Source: an uncultured Oscillospiraceae bacterium (GTDB lineage: Bacteria > Bacillota > Clostridia > Oscillospirales > Ruminococcaceae). Taken from it: a stretch of 64,000 nt of DNA. Below are positions 35,085 to 43,585 of this stretch, piece by piece. The stretch's first letter is position 1, and each line of letters opens with the position of its first letter. The notes beneath the pieces are model-generated. The model was given only the letters and a program-made list of their open reading frames with translations, was not told the DNA's origin and did not search any database. Location: NCBI GenBank assembly GCA_934513685.1, contig CAKSWY010000001.1, positions 62,001 to 126,000 of the forward strand. Direction: 5' to 3'. The translations under genes and the position numbers were made by a program.

Positions 35085-36761
35085 TTAGAACAGGCCGGTG
35101 ATCTTGCCGTTGGCGTCCACATCGATGGACTCGGCGGCGGGCTTCTTGGGCAGGCCGGGCATGGTCATGATGTTGCCCATGATAACCACCACAAACCCGG
35201 CACCGGCGGACAGGCGGGCGTCCCGCACGTTCATGGTGAAGTGCTCAGGCGCGGCCAGCAGCTTGGCGTCATCGCTGAAGCTGTACTGGGTCTTGGCGAT
35301 GCACACGGGCAGGTTGCCGTAGCCCATGGCGGTGAACTCGTCCAGCGCCTTCTTGGCGGCGGGGGCATAGGTCACGCCGTCGGCCCGGTAGATGTTCTTG
35401 CACACGGCCTCGATCTTCTCGGTCAGGCTGGCCTCGGCGGGGTAGGTGTAGTGGATGGAGCAGCCGCCTTCGGGGGCGCTCTCGGTCAGCTTCAGCACCT
35501 GCTCGGCCAGGGCCTTTCCGCCCTCGCCGCCCTTGGCGAACACCTCGCTCAGGGCGCAGGGCACGCCCATTTCGGCGCACAGCTCTTCCACAGCGGCCAG
35601 CTCCTCGGGGGTGTCGGTGGGGAAGGCGTTCACGGCCACACACACGGGCAGGCCGAACTGGTTCTTCATGTTGTCAATGTGGCGGGCCAGGTTGGCGGCG
35701 CCGGCCTTCACCAGCTCCACGCTGGGCTGGTTCAGCTCGGTTTTGGGGCAGCCGCCGTGATGCTTCAGGGCGCGCACGGTGGCAACCAGCACCACGGCGC
35801 TGGGGGCCAGGCCGGTCATGCGGCACTTGATGTCCAGGAACTTCTCCGCGCCCAGGTCGGCGCCGAAGCCGGCCTCGGTGACCACATAGTCGGCCAGAGA
35901 CAGGCTGAGCTTGGTGGCCATGACGCTGTTGCAGCCGTGAGCAATGTTGGCGAAGGGGCCGCCGTGGATGATGGCGGGGTTGTTCTCCAGCGTCTGCACC
36001 AGGTTGGGGTCGATGGCGTCCTTCAGCAGGGCGGTCATGGCACCGGCCGCGCCGATGTCACCGGCGGTGACCGGCTTGCCGTCGTAGCTGTAGGCCACCA
36101 CAATGCGGCTCAGGCGGGCCTTCAGATCCTCCAGGTCGGTGGCCAGGCAGAAGATGGCCATCACTTCGCTGGCAACGGTGATGTCAAACCCGTCCTCACG
36201 GGGGGTGCCGTTCACCTTGCCGCCGATGCCGTCCACCACAAAGCGCAGCTGGCGGTCGTTCATATCCACGCAGCGCTTCCACACGATGCGCCGGGGGTCA
36301 ATGTTGTGGGGGTTGCCCTGATAAACGCTGTTGTCCACCATGGCGGCCAGCAGGTTGTTGGCTGCGCCGATGGCGTGCAGGTCGCCGGTGAAGTGCAGGT
36401 TGATGTCCTCCATGGGCACCACCTGGGCGTAGCCGCCGCCGGCCGCGCCGCCCTTTACGCCGAACACGGGGCCCAGGCTGGGCTCGCGCAGGCAGAGCAT
36501 GGTCTTTTTGCCCAGGGCATTCATTGCATCGGCCAGGCCCACGCTGGTGGTGGTTTTGCCCTCGCCCGCGGGGGTGGGGCTGATGGCCGTTACCAGAATC
36601 AGCTTGCCCTGCTTGTGGGGCTGCTGGAGCAGGCGATGGTCGATCTTGGCCTTGTACTTGCCGTACAGGCTGATTTCATCCTCGGTGAGGCCCAGCTTCT
36701 GGGCAACCTGGGCGATGGGCTGCATCTGGGCAGCCTGGGCGATTTCGATGTCACTCTTCAT
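35085..36761 (-). CDS. fhs: Formate-tetrahydrofolate ligase
   Basis: ATP-dependent formation of 10-formyl-THF from formate, supplying one-carbon units for purines and other folate reactions in anaerobes. 558 residues, the family's usual length. The P-loop TPAGEGKTTTSVGL (about 65-78) and the glycine-rich FGVKGGAAGGGYAQVVPM (about 105-122) are clear. ATG 36761 has AAAGGACGG upstream; 35 extra in-frame codons are in the leader and are rejected. It has its own promoter and a structured leader. Confidence 0.97.
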   Translation of the reverse strand: MKSDIEIAQAAQMQPIAQVAQKLGLTEDEISLYGKYKAKIDHRLLQQPHKQGKLILVTAISPTPAGEGKTTTSVGLADAMNALGKKTMLCLREPSLGPVFGVKGGAAGGGYAQVVPMEDINLHFTGDLHAIGAANNLLAAMVDNSVYQGNPHNIDPRRIVWKRCVDMNDRQLRFVVDGIGGKVNGTPREDGFDITVASEVMAIFCLATDLEDLKARLSRIVVAYSYDGKPVTAGDIGAAGAMTALLKDAIDPNLVQTLENNPAIIHGGPFANIAHGCNSVMATKLSLSLADYVVTEAGFGADLGAEKFLDIKCRMTGLAPSAVVLVATVRALKHHGGCPKTELNQPSVELVKAGAANLARHIDNMKNQFGLPVCVAVNAFPTDTPEELAAVEELCAEMGVPCALSEVFAKGGEGGKALAEQVLKLTESAPEGGCSIHYTYPAEASLTEKIEAVCKNIYRADGVTYAPAAKKALDEFTAMGYGNLPVCIAKTQYSFSDDAKLLAAPEHFTMNVRDARLSAGAGFVVVIMGNIMTMPGLPKKPAAESIDVDANGKITGLF

Positions 36762-36865
36762 AGCAATTACCGTCCTTTTCCATACCGGCATAGGGTGGGC
36801 TTCACCCCCCGGCTGACTTGCCTGGGACCTACATTGTGCACAGACAACGCCGCCTGTGCGGTCCA
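36762..36865 (-). promoter_or_regulatory. Structured 5' leader of fhs (unassigned class)
   Basis: On the RNA, GGACC pairs with GGTCC (plus-strand 36860-36864 and 36825-36829) and encloses GCACAG/CTGTGC (plus-strand 36838-36843 and 36854-36859). A second G-rich hairpin (GGGTG/CACCC near 36791-36806) follows before the ribosome site. The known THF-I riboswitch core was not recognised. A regulatory role is inferred from structure and position only. Confidence 0.35.
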
Positions 36866-36871
36866 AAACCT

Positions 36872-36900
36872 ACTATAACATCTTTTTAGGGTGCGGGCAA
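36872..36900 (-). promoter_or_regulatory. Promoter of fhs
   Basis: Minus strand: -35 TTGCCC (36895-36900), 17-bp spacer, -10 TATAGT (36872-36877). The remaining gap up to 37154 holds only the acylphosphatase terminator. Confidence 0.75.
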
Positions 36901-37074
36901 GCCAAAACGGCGCGGCGGGAACGGTTTCGGCGTTTATGCCAAAGGGCCGGACGACGCACCGGGCAAAGCAGGATAAATGTTCCAATTGTGCGCACAATGC
37001 GAACACACCCGGTGACTTCATCCACCGGAAAAGCCCGGCAAAAGTACGACTTTTGGCCGCTTTGCAGCAGCAAA

Positions 37075-37107
37075 CAGCGCCCCGGGGGCGTGGCCCCCGA
37101 GGCGCTG
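37075..37107 (-). terminator. Probable terminator of the acylphosphatase gene
   Basis: AGCGCC-CGGGGGC/GCCCCCG-GGCGCT strong hairpin; the T-run on the minus strand is short (TGTTTG). Confidence 0.6.
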
Positions 37108-37154
37108 CTTTAAAGTTTATGCGGTGCGTTGATGTGGACAGACCCGCGGCCCGA

Positions 37155-37436
37155 TCACTCGAGAACCTTGAAGCCCACTTCGTCCTCCACCAGAGGCAGG
37201 TCCTTCACGATGCGCTTTTCCACCTGCACATAGCGGCCCTTTTCCAACTCGGCCACGAAGCGGTTGATGTCCTCTTCGCTGCCCTGAAGCTCCAGCTCGA
37301 CCACGCCGTCCTCACAGTTCTTGATCCAGCCGGTGACGGGGATCATCTGGGTGGCGTACTCAGCCCGGAAACGCAGACCCACGCCCTGAACCTGGCCTTC
37401 CAGAATGAAGTGCTTGCGCATTTTTGCAGTTGCCAT
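37155..37436 (-). CDS. Acylphosphatase
   Basis: 93-residue small alpha/beta enzyme that hydrolyses carboxyl phosphates such as acetyl phosphate. Catalytic Arg22 in GQVQGVGLRF and Asn40 in GWIKNCEDG are conserved. ATG 37436 has AAGGAGG upstream; the 53 codons before it in frame lie in a GC-rich non-coding region and show no homology. Monocistronic. Confidence 0.9.
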   Translation of the reverse strand: MATAKMRKHFILEGQVQGVGLRFRAEYATQMIPVTGWIKNCEDGVVELELQGSEEDINRFVAELEKGRYVQVEKRIVKDLPLVEDEVGFKVLE

Positions 37437-37559
37437 ACGATTGCCTCCTTGTTTTATCAGCAACGGTTTGTTGGCCGGGCCGCCCTGCCGCCCCTGCCCT
37501 GTCAGCATGGGCGGGTGCGCTGGCCCTGGGCCAGAAGGCCGGCCGGATTCATTGCCCTC

Positions 37560-37588
37560 AGTATACAGTACCTTGGGGCGGGGCGCAA
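37560..37588 (-). promoter_or_regulatory. Promoter of the acylphosphatase gene
   Basis: Minus strand: -35 TTGCGC (37583-37588), 17-bp spacer, -10 TATACT (37560-37565). Nothing else is seen in the 298-bp gap 37437-37734. Confidence 0.65.
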
Positions 37589-37734
37589 GGGGCAAACGGA
37601 ATATTTTGTTAAAAAATAGACAAATTCAGGAAATTGCTGAGAAAGCATGCCCATAAATCTACAAAGCGGCACTGCACAGGCGGCGTTCTGCGCGCCGAAC
37701 CCGGCCCGGGCGGCTTTTTTCAGGGGGCAAGGGC

Positions 37735-38934
37735 TCAGCAGCCGGCCAGAACGGCGTCCCGCAGGGCGGCCAGCTGGTCCATCTGGCCTTCCTGCAGAGC
37801 GCCCCGGATGGTGACCACCGGCTCCAGCACGGTGGTGTTCTTCATGGCTTCCAGGCTGGGGCGCAGCAGGCGGGCGGCGGCGGGGGCCCAGCTGCCGTTT
37901 TCCAGCAGGGCGAAGGTGCGGCCCTGAAGCGCCAGAGCCTTCATGTCGTTGACAAAGGCCTCAATGGTCGGATACAACCCGCCGTTGTAGGTGGGGCAGG
38001 CCAGAACGATCTGCTTGCAGCGGAAGGCCTCGCCGATGAGCTGGCTGACCGGCGTGACCGAAGCATCGTACACCCGCAGATCCTTTGCGCCGCCCTCGGC
38101 CAGCAGCCCGGCGAACAGCTCGGCTGCCCGGGCGGTGTTGCCGTACATGCTGCCGTACACCACCATCACGCCGCTGCCCTCCGGCTGCCAGCGGCTCCAC
38201 CGGTCATACTTTTCCAGGAACCAGCCCAGATCTTTCCGCCAGATGGGCCCGTGCAGGGGGCAGAGCATCTTCACCGGCAGGGCGGCGGCCTTTTTCAGCA
38301 GGGCCTGCACGGAAGCGCCGTATTTGCCCACGATGTTGGCGTAATAGCGGCGGGCATCGTCCAGCCAGTCCCGCTCAAAGTTCACCTGGTCGGCAAAAAC
38401 AGCGCCGTCCAGCGCGCCGAAGGTGCCGAAGCCGTCGGCCGTGTACAGGGCGCCGGTGGCCTCGTCAAAGCTCACCATCACCTCAGGCCAGTGCACCATG
38501 GGGGCCATGGCGAACCGCAGGGTGTGGCGGCCGGTGCTCAGGGTGCTGCCCTCGGCCACGACCACCTGCCGGTCGGGCCAGTCGGTGCCGAAGAACTGCC
38601 GCAGCATGGGGCAGGTTTTGGCGTTTACCACCAGCTTCAGGTCGGGCCAGAGGGCGGTCAGCCGGGCGATCTGGGCGCAGTGATCCGGTTCCATGTGGCT
38701 GATGACCAGATAATCCAGCGGGCGGCCGGCCAGCAGGGCGGTGAGGTTCTCCAGCCAGGACTGGGCCACGGCGGAATCCACCGTATCCAGCAGCAGGGTC
38801 TTTTCGTCCAGGATCAGGTAGGAGTTGTAGCTCACGCCCCGGGGAATGGGAAAGAGATTCTCAAACAGGGCCAGGCGGCGGTCGCTGCCGCCCAGCCAAT
38901 AGGTATCGGCTGCGATGAGATGCACATCTTTCAT
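37735..38934 (-). CDS. Flavodiiron protein (A-type flavoprotein, FprA-like)
   Basis: 399 residues. An N-terminal metallo-beta-lactamase-like diiron domain has HMEPDH (H80, E82, D84, H85) plus later His ligands in MVHWPE and PLHGP. A C-terminal flavodoxin domain (about 250-399) has the FMN loop YGSMYGNTARAAE. Such enzymes reduce O2 to water or NO to N2O and protect anaerobes. ATG 38934 follows AAAGAAGG. The rubredoxin or ferredoxin partner is not in the window. Confidence 0.93.
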   Translation of the reverse strand: MKDVHLIAADTYWLGGSDRRLALFENLFPIPRGVSYNSYLILDEKTLLLDTVDSAVAQSWLENLTALLAGRPLDYLVISHMEPDHCAQIARLTALWPDLKLVVNAKTCPMLRQFFGTDWPDRQVVVAEGSTLSTGRHTLRFAMAPMVHWPEVMVSFDEATGALYTADGFGTFGALDGAVFADQVNFERDWLDDARRYYANIVGKYGASVQALLKKAAALPVKMLCPLHGPIWRKDLGWFLEKYDRWSRWQPEGSGVMVVYGSMYGNTARAAELFAGLLAEGGAKDLRVYDASVTPVSQLIGEAFRCKQIVLACPTYNGGLYPTIEAFVNDMKALALQGRTFALLENGSWAPAAARLLRPSLEAMKNTTVLEPVVTIRGALQEGQMDQLAALRDAVLAGC

Positions 38935-39014
38935 GAAGAATGCCTTCTTTCTTTTTATAATCTTGACCGGGTGAATCAAAAACCAGCAGGGGGCAGGAAC
39001 ACCCCCGTGCTTCG

Positions 39015-39043
39015 ATTATAGTGGCCCCGGCAGCGCTTGTCCA
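39015..39043 (-). promoter_or_regulatory. Promoter of the flavodiiron protein gene
   Basis: Minus strand: -35 TGGACA (39038-39043), 17-bp spacer, -10 TATAAT (39015-39020). Confidence 0.8.
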
Positions 39044-39155
39044 TGCACAAAACGGCGGGGGAGGCCCCTTCCGTCAGTACCAGTTTATCCAAACCGGCGC
39101 GCAGATTTCTGTGATTTTGGCAACAAACCGGCGGCGCGGTGCCGCGGCGGGCCGC

Positions 39156-39183
39156 TTGACTTTGCGGCAAAGCCTTTTATACT
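39156..39183 (+). promoter_or_regulatory. Promoter of metG
   Basis: -35 TTGACT (39156-39161), 16-bp spacer, -10 TATACT (39178-39183). Divergent from the flavodiiron promoter; the 343-bp gap holds these two promoters and no T-box or S-box core. Confidence 0.75.
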
Positions 39184-39277
39184 ATATAATAGATTATTGC
39201 GGGTCGGCGGTTGCCGGCCATGCAGGCAATACGAAGGTCCGTTCCATTCGCGGCCTTCTGTGAAAGGAAGAAACAAC

Positions 39278-41275
39278 ATGGATAAGAATACGTTCTACAT
39301 CACCACCCCCATTTACTACCCCAGCGACAAGCTGCACATCGGCCACAGCTACACCACCGTGGCCTGCGATGCGCTGGCCCGCTTCAAGCGGATGCAGGGC
39401 AAAGAGGTGATGTTCCTCACCGGCACCGACGAGCACGGCCAGAAAATTCAGGATAAGGCCGCCGCTGCCGGCGTGACCCCCAAGCAGTATGTGGACAACA
39501 TTGTGGAAGGCCCCGGCGGCGTGAAGGACCTGTGGAAGCTGCTGGACATCAGCTACGACCGGTTCATCCGCACCACCGACGACTACCACATGGAGAGCTG
39601 CCAGAAGATCTTCACCACGCTGCACGACAAGGGCGACATTTACAAGAGCGTGTACAAGGGCCATTACTGCAAGCCCTGCGAGAGCTTCTGGACCGACAGC
39701 CAGCTGAAGGACGGCAAGTGCCCCGACTGCGGCCGCGATGTGTACGAGGCCGAGGAGGAAGCCTACTTCTTCAAGACCAGCAAGTACGCCGACCGCCTGC
39801 TGAAGTGGTACGAGGAGAACCCTCAGTTCATCCAGCCCGAAAGCCGCAAGAATGAGATGATCGCCTTCATCAAGCAGGGCCTGCAGGACACCTGTGTGTC
39901 CCGCACCACCGTGCCCTGGGGCATCCCCGTTCCCTTTGACACCAAGCACACCATGTATGTGTGGGTGGACGCCCTGAGCAACTACATCACCGCGCTGGGC
40001 TACGGCAACGAGAAATACAACGACTACGACAAGTTCTGGCCCGCCGACATCCACATGGTGGGCAAGGAAATCCTGCGCTTCCACACCATTCTGTGGCCCG
40101 CCATGCTGATGGCGCTGGATCTGCCGCTGCCCAAGCGGGTGTTCGGCCATGGCTGGCTGCTGATGAACGGCGGCAAGATGTCCAAGTCCGTGGGCAACGT
40201 CGTGGACCCCGTCATCCTGTGCCAGCGCTACGGCGTGGACGCTATCCGCTACTTCCTGCTGCGTGAGATCCCCTTCGGCAACGACGGCATGTTCACCAAC
40301 GAGGCCCTGATCAGCCGCATCAACTCCGACCTGGCCAACGACCTGGGCAACCTGCTCAGCCGCACCGTGGCCATGTGCGAGAAGTACTTCGGCGGCACCG
40401 TGGCCCCCACCGGTGCGGCCACCGAGTTTGACGAAGACCTGAAGGCCGTGGTGAGCGCCATGCCCGCCCAGGTGGCCAAGGATATGGACGAGCTGCTCAT
40501 TCCTCAGGCCCTGCAGGAGATTTTCAAGGCCATTCAGCGGGCCAACAAGTACATTGACGAGACTGCCCCCTGGGCCCTGGCCAAGGACGAGAGCAAGAAG
40601 GATCAGCTGCAGCAGGTGCTGTACAACCTGTGCGAGAGCCTGCGCATGGCGGCCATTCTGCTGAACGCCTACCTGCCCAACACCGCCCCCAAGATGGCTG
40701 CCCAGCTGGGCCTGGCCGAGGGCGAGCTGAGCTTTGAGGAGCTGAGCTGGGGCAAGCGCACCAGCTATACCGTCCACAAGGGCGAGGCGCTGTTCCCCCG
40801 CATTGATGTGAACAAGGAGCTGGCCGAGCTGGCCGCGCAGGACGCTGCCCGCAAGGCCGCTGCCGAGGCTGCCAAGGCCGCCGAGAAGCCCGCCGAGGCC
40901 CCCAAGGCCGAGCAGGCTGAGGCGAAGGAGCAGGAGCACCTGCCCGAGATCACCATCGACGACTTCGCAAAGTGCGAGATGCGGGTGGCGAAGGTGCTGA
41001 CCTGTGAGCGCCTGAAGGAGAGCAAGAAGCTTCTGAAGTTCACCCTGTTTGACGGCGAGCGTGAGCGCACCATCCTCTCCGGCATTGCCAAGTGGTATGC
41101 CCCGGAGGACCTGATCGGCAAGCATCTGTGCATCGTGGCCAACCTGGCCCCCCGGCCCATGATGAAGGGCAAGTATGTGAGCGAGGGCATGATCGTCTCC
41201 GCCGAGGACGACGAGGGCAACGTGACGGTGCTGCAGCTGCCGGAGACCGTGAAGCCCGGCGCCCAGCTCTGCTGA
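39278..41275 (+). CDS. metG: Methionyl-tRNA synthetase
   Basis: Charges initiator and elongator tRNA-Met. 665 residues: class I core with HIGH motif HIGHSYTTV (about 21-29), a zinc-binding CKPC...CPDC knuckle (about 130-150), KMSKS loop GGKMSKSVGN (about 297-306), helical anticodon domain, an Ala/Glu/Lys-rich linker (about 520-560) and a C-terminal EMAPII-like tRNA-binding domain (about 565-665) used for dimerisation. ATG 39278 follows AAAGGAAG; the 27 codons before it in frame overlap the promoter. Confidence 0.96.
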   Translation: MDKNTFYITTPIYYPSDKLHIGHSYTTVACDALARFKRMQGKEVMFLTGTDEHGQKIQDKAAAAGVTPKQYVDNIVEGPGGVKDLWKLLDISYDRFIRTTDDYHMESCQKIFTTLHDKGDIYKSVYKGHYCKPCESFWTDSQLKDGKCPDCGRDVYEAEEEAYFFKTSKYADRLLKWYEENPQFIQPESRKNEMIAFIKQGLQDTCVSRTTVPWGIPVPFDTKHTMYVWVDALSNYITALGYGNEKYNDYDKFWPADIHMVGKEILRFHTILWPAMLMALDLPLPKRVFGHGWLLMNGGKMSKSVGNVVDPVILCQRYGVDAIRYFLLREIPFGNDGMFTNEALISRINSDLANDLGNLLSRTVAMCEKYFGGTVAPTGAATEFDEDLKAVVSAMPAQVAKDMDELLIPQALQEIFKAIQRANKYIDETAPWALAKDESKKDQLQQVLYNLCESLRMAAILLNAYLPNTAPKMAAQLGLAEGELSFEELSWGKRTSYTVHKGEALFPRIDVNKELAELAAQDAARKAAAEAAKAAEKPAEAPKAEQAEAKEQEHLPEITIDDFAKCEMRVAKVLTCERLKESKKLLKFTLFDGERERTILSGIAKWYAPEDLIGKHLCIVANLAPRPMMKGKYVSEGMIVSAEDDEGNVTVLQLPETVKPGAQLC

Positions 41276-41285
41276 GGCGAGCGCC

Positions 41286-42104
41286 ATGAAAGGCCCTATT
41301 TTTGATACCCACGCCCACTATTGCAGCACCCGGTTCGACCCGGACCGGGAGGAGCTGCTGGCCCGCCTGCCCGAAGAGGGCGTGGTGGGGGTGTGCGAGT
41401 GCGCCACCCACTCCGGCGATGCTGCTTTGGCGGTGGCGCTGGCGCACAAATTCCCCTATGTGTGGGCCGCGGTGGGTATCCACCCGGAGAGCCTGATCGA
41501 GGAGGACGCGGCCACGGTGGCTGTGTACCGGGGCGATTGGGCCGCCGAACTGCGGGACATGGCCCCTCTGTTTGAGGACGAGCGGGTGGTGGCCGTCGGC
41601 GAGTGCGGGCTGGACCACCACTGGCCCATTCCGGAGCAGGCCCAGCTGGATCTGCTGGAAGCCCAGCTGAAGCTGGCCCGGGAGCTGGACAAGCCCATCA
41701 TCCTGCACGACCGGGAGGCCCATGCCCCCATGTACGAGCTGCTGCGCAAGTACAAACCCAGAGGCATTCTGCACTGCTATTCCGGCAGTGCGGACGACGC
41801 CGAATGGCTTACCGCCCAGGGGCTGTATTTGGGGGTTGGCGGGTCGGCCACTTTTAAAGGGGCGCGCCGCGCACTGGAGGCGGCCAAAGTGGTTCCGCCG
41901 GAACAGCTGCTGCTGGAGACCGACTGCCCCTACATGGCGCCGGTGCCCTTCCGGGGCAAGCGGAACGACTCGAGCCTGATCGCCCACACCGCCGCCGCGC
42001 TGGCCCGGGAGCTGGACGTGCCCGAGGAGGAGCTGCTGACCCGAACCGCAGCCAACGCCCGGCGGGTGTTCGGCCTGGAAGAGAGCAACCCCGGAACCCT
42101 TTGA
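41286..42104 (+). CDS. TatD family metal-dependent DNase
   Basis: 272-residue TIM-barrel hydrolase of the TatD/YcfH family, acting on DNA ends in repair. Metal ligands: DTHAHY (about 7-12), GECGLDHHW (about 107-115), ILHDREA (about 139-145), HCYSG (about 163-167) and TDCPY (about 218-222). It starts 10 bp after metG, the usual metG-tatD pairing, and is probably co-transcribed. Confidence 0.92.
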   Translation: MKGPIFDTHAHYCSTRFDPDREELLARLPEEGVVGVCECATHSGDAALAVALAHKFPYVWAAVGIHPESLIEEDAATVAVYRGDWAAELRDMAPLFEDERVVAVGECGLDHHWPIPEQAQLDLLEAQLKLARELDKPIILHDREAHAPMYELLRKYKPRGILHCYSGSADDAEWLTAQGLYLGVGGSATFKGARRALEAAKVVPPEQLLLETDCPYMAPVPFRGKRNDSSLIAHTAAALARELDVPEEELLTRTAANARRVFGLEESNPGTL

Positions 42105-42141
42105 ACCGCACAACGATTGAACCAATAAAAGGAGAATTACC

Positions 42142-42372
42142 ATGAAAGCACGCATTCCCAAACATCGCGAGTACATCATCCAGTTCCCCCAGGAGATGGC
42201 ACAGGCCACGCAGGACGAAGCCTGGGGCAAGCTGACCCAGATTCTGGAAGACTACAAGAAGGCCCACAACGGCAACAGCGTGTATGAGCCGACCTTCATT
42301 GAGGACACCAAGGATCAGGTGGAAGCCCTGAAGGCCGAGTACGGCTTCGAGTACAGCATCGAGGAGAAGTAA
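42142..42372 (+). CDS. Small conserved-looking protein, unknown
   Basis: 76-residue, charged, soluble protein without membrane segments or Cys. ATG 42142 has AAAAGGAG upstream and codon use like its neighbours, so it is probably real. No family recognised. It lies 37 bp after tatD and ends before a strong terminator, so it is the last gene of the metG transcript. Confidence 0.7.
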   Translation: MKARIPKHREYIIQFPQEMAQATQDEAWGKLTQILEDYKKAHNGNSVYEPTFIEDTKDQVEALKAEYGFEYSIEEK

Positions 42373-42389
42373 TCCCTTCGCTGCATTCA

Positions 42390-42440
42390 GGCGGCGTGCC
42401 AACCCCCCATTTTGCAGGCGGCGGCACGCCGCCTTTTTTT
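42390..42440 (+). terminator. Terminator of the metG-tatD-76aa operon
   Basis: GGCGGCGTGCC pairs with GGCACGCCGCC, followed by seven T. Confidence 0.93.
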
Positions 42441-42599
42441 GTTTGGCCGCTTTGGCTCGATGCAGCGGAATTTTTTAGCGTGAAGTACCGGAAACGGGAA
42501 AACCATTGACCGGAACGTGCCACAATGTGAATTTGAAAAACAACTTCATTTCGTTTGATTTGAAGATGAAAACGAAACAATTGTCTATATGCGTAGCAC

Positions 42600-42635
42600 A
42601 ATTGCACAAAAACGATCAACAAACTACGTGCAATT
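42600..42635. promoter_or_regulatory. Inverted repeat upstream of the ncRNA promoter
   Basis: AATTGCAC (42600-42607) and GTGCAATT (42628-42635) form perfect 8-bp arms 20 bp apart, ending six bases before the -35. Candidate operator; the regulator is unknown. The rest of 42441-42641 is A-rich and shows no gene. Confidence 0.35.
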
Positions 42636-42641
42636 TGTCAA

Positions 42642-42670
42642 TGGAAACAAAGGCGGGAGTTGGCTATAAT
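42642..42670 (+). promoter_or_regulatory. Promoter of the large ncRNA
   Basis: -35 TGGAAA (42642-42647), 17-bp spacer, consensus -10 TATAAT (42665-42670). Confidence 0.75.
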
Positions 42671-42764
42671 AAAATCAAACAAAAGAGAACACCACCGAAG
42701 CAAAAAGCAGAAGGGGATGCCAAAATCCAAACCCCCTCGGTGGTCGGAAAGGAGCTTGATCCCG

Positions 42765-42818
42765 ATGGCAAAGATTGAAGAACCCGTGCAGCATTGGCAG
42801 CCCGGGGTCGGCAGATAA
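42765..42818 (+). CDS. Possible 17-residue micro-ORF inside the ncRNA 5' part
   Basis: ATG 42765 has AAAGGAG (42748-42754) ten bases upstream and reads MAKIEEPVQHWQPGVGR to TAA (42816-42818). It may be a translated leader or a coincidence within a structured RNA; the GGGGT at its end can also pair with ACCCC downstream. Confidence 0.25.
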   Translation: MAKIEEPVQHWQPGVGR

Positions 42819-43042
42819 ACGGTACCCTCACACCCCAGGATGTGATCCTGTAAGAGACCAAGGAAGGGTTTTACCGTAAGAACTGACCAGAACCCCGGCA
42901 GACTGCCGGAGAGAACGATAGAAAACCTTTTAATATAGATTTTGAGCCAAGCGAAAAGTGATTGAACGGCCCGGCGCAATGGCTGCCGGAAGAAACCATA
43001 AAATCTCGTTTCACACGAACCAGAAATCTACAAAGGGTTACG

Positions 43043-43581
43043 CCAATGAACAGCTGAAACAACAGAGGGTTCAAAGAACCCCGAATGGTTTGCATCAAGC
43101 AAAGGCACCCGCAACGCACGACGGCGAACCGGGCGCGTGAGTAAGCCGGATGGCAAAGAGGCATTGCAGCCAATGTACTGAAGAACATCCCCAACCAAAC
43201 CAAGGAAAGGATGACGCAGAATGAAGCGATTTGTGATGCGTCCCCACATCCACCCCTGACATTGGGCCGGAGCAGGCCGGCAGCGTGGCAGAGACGGATG
43301 GTTCAATTCCAACCTTTGAGATGAGGCTTTGAAACCGATGTACTAAGCAGCATTCCCCAAGGCGCGCGGCATTTGGGCCGGTGTAAGAAGCCACGATGGG
43401 CAAATTATCCCCCCACCGCGAGATACGGAAATTCAAACCACGAGGCTTTGAAACCAATGAACAGCTAAAACGTTGCATCAATTCCAAAATCAGAAAAAGA
43501 AGGAACGTGGACCCTATGAAATGTTCATCCGTTCACCGCTTCCACATCTGAGATGAGGCTTTGAGACCAATGTACTAAGAA
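43043..43581 (+). repeat. Five interspersed copies of an RNA module
   Basis: Two forms of one motif: CCAATGAACAGCTRAAAC (43043-43060, 43454-43471) and CCRATGTACTRAG (43170, 43335, 43567). Copies at 43335, 43454 and 43567 share an upstream GAGGCTTTGARA. Copies at 43170 and 43335 share CATCCCCAA/CATTCCCCAA downstream. Start-to-start spacing is 127, 165, 119 and 113 nt. Confidence 0.75.
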
Positions 43582-43585
43582 TCAC

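Noticed and set aside
36762..36865. THF riboswitch before fhs
   Set aside because: The recognisable THF-I core sequence is absent.
43315..43340. GAGATGAGGCTTTGAAACC looks like a hammerhead ribozyme core (CUGAUGA...GAAAC)
   Set aside because: The invariant CU before GAUGA is missing, the bases between cannot form stem II, and no partner strand with a GUC/GUH cleavage site was found.
43095..43487. Minus-strand ORF of 130 codons and other ORFs inside the ncRNA region
   Set aside because: No ribosome site, no recognisable protein features, and they run against hairpins and repeats that explain the sequence better.
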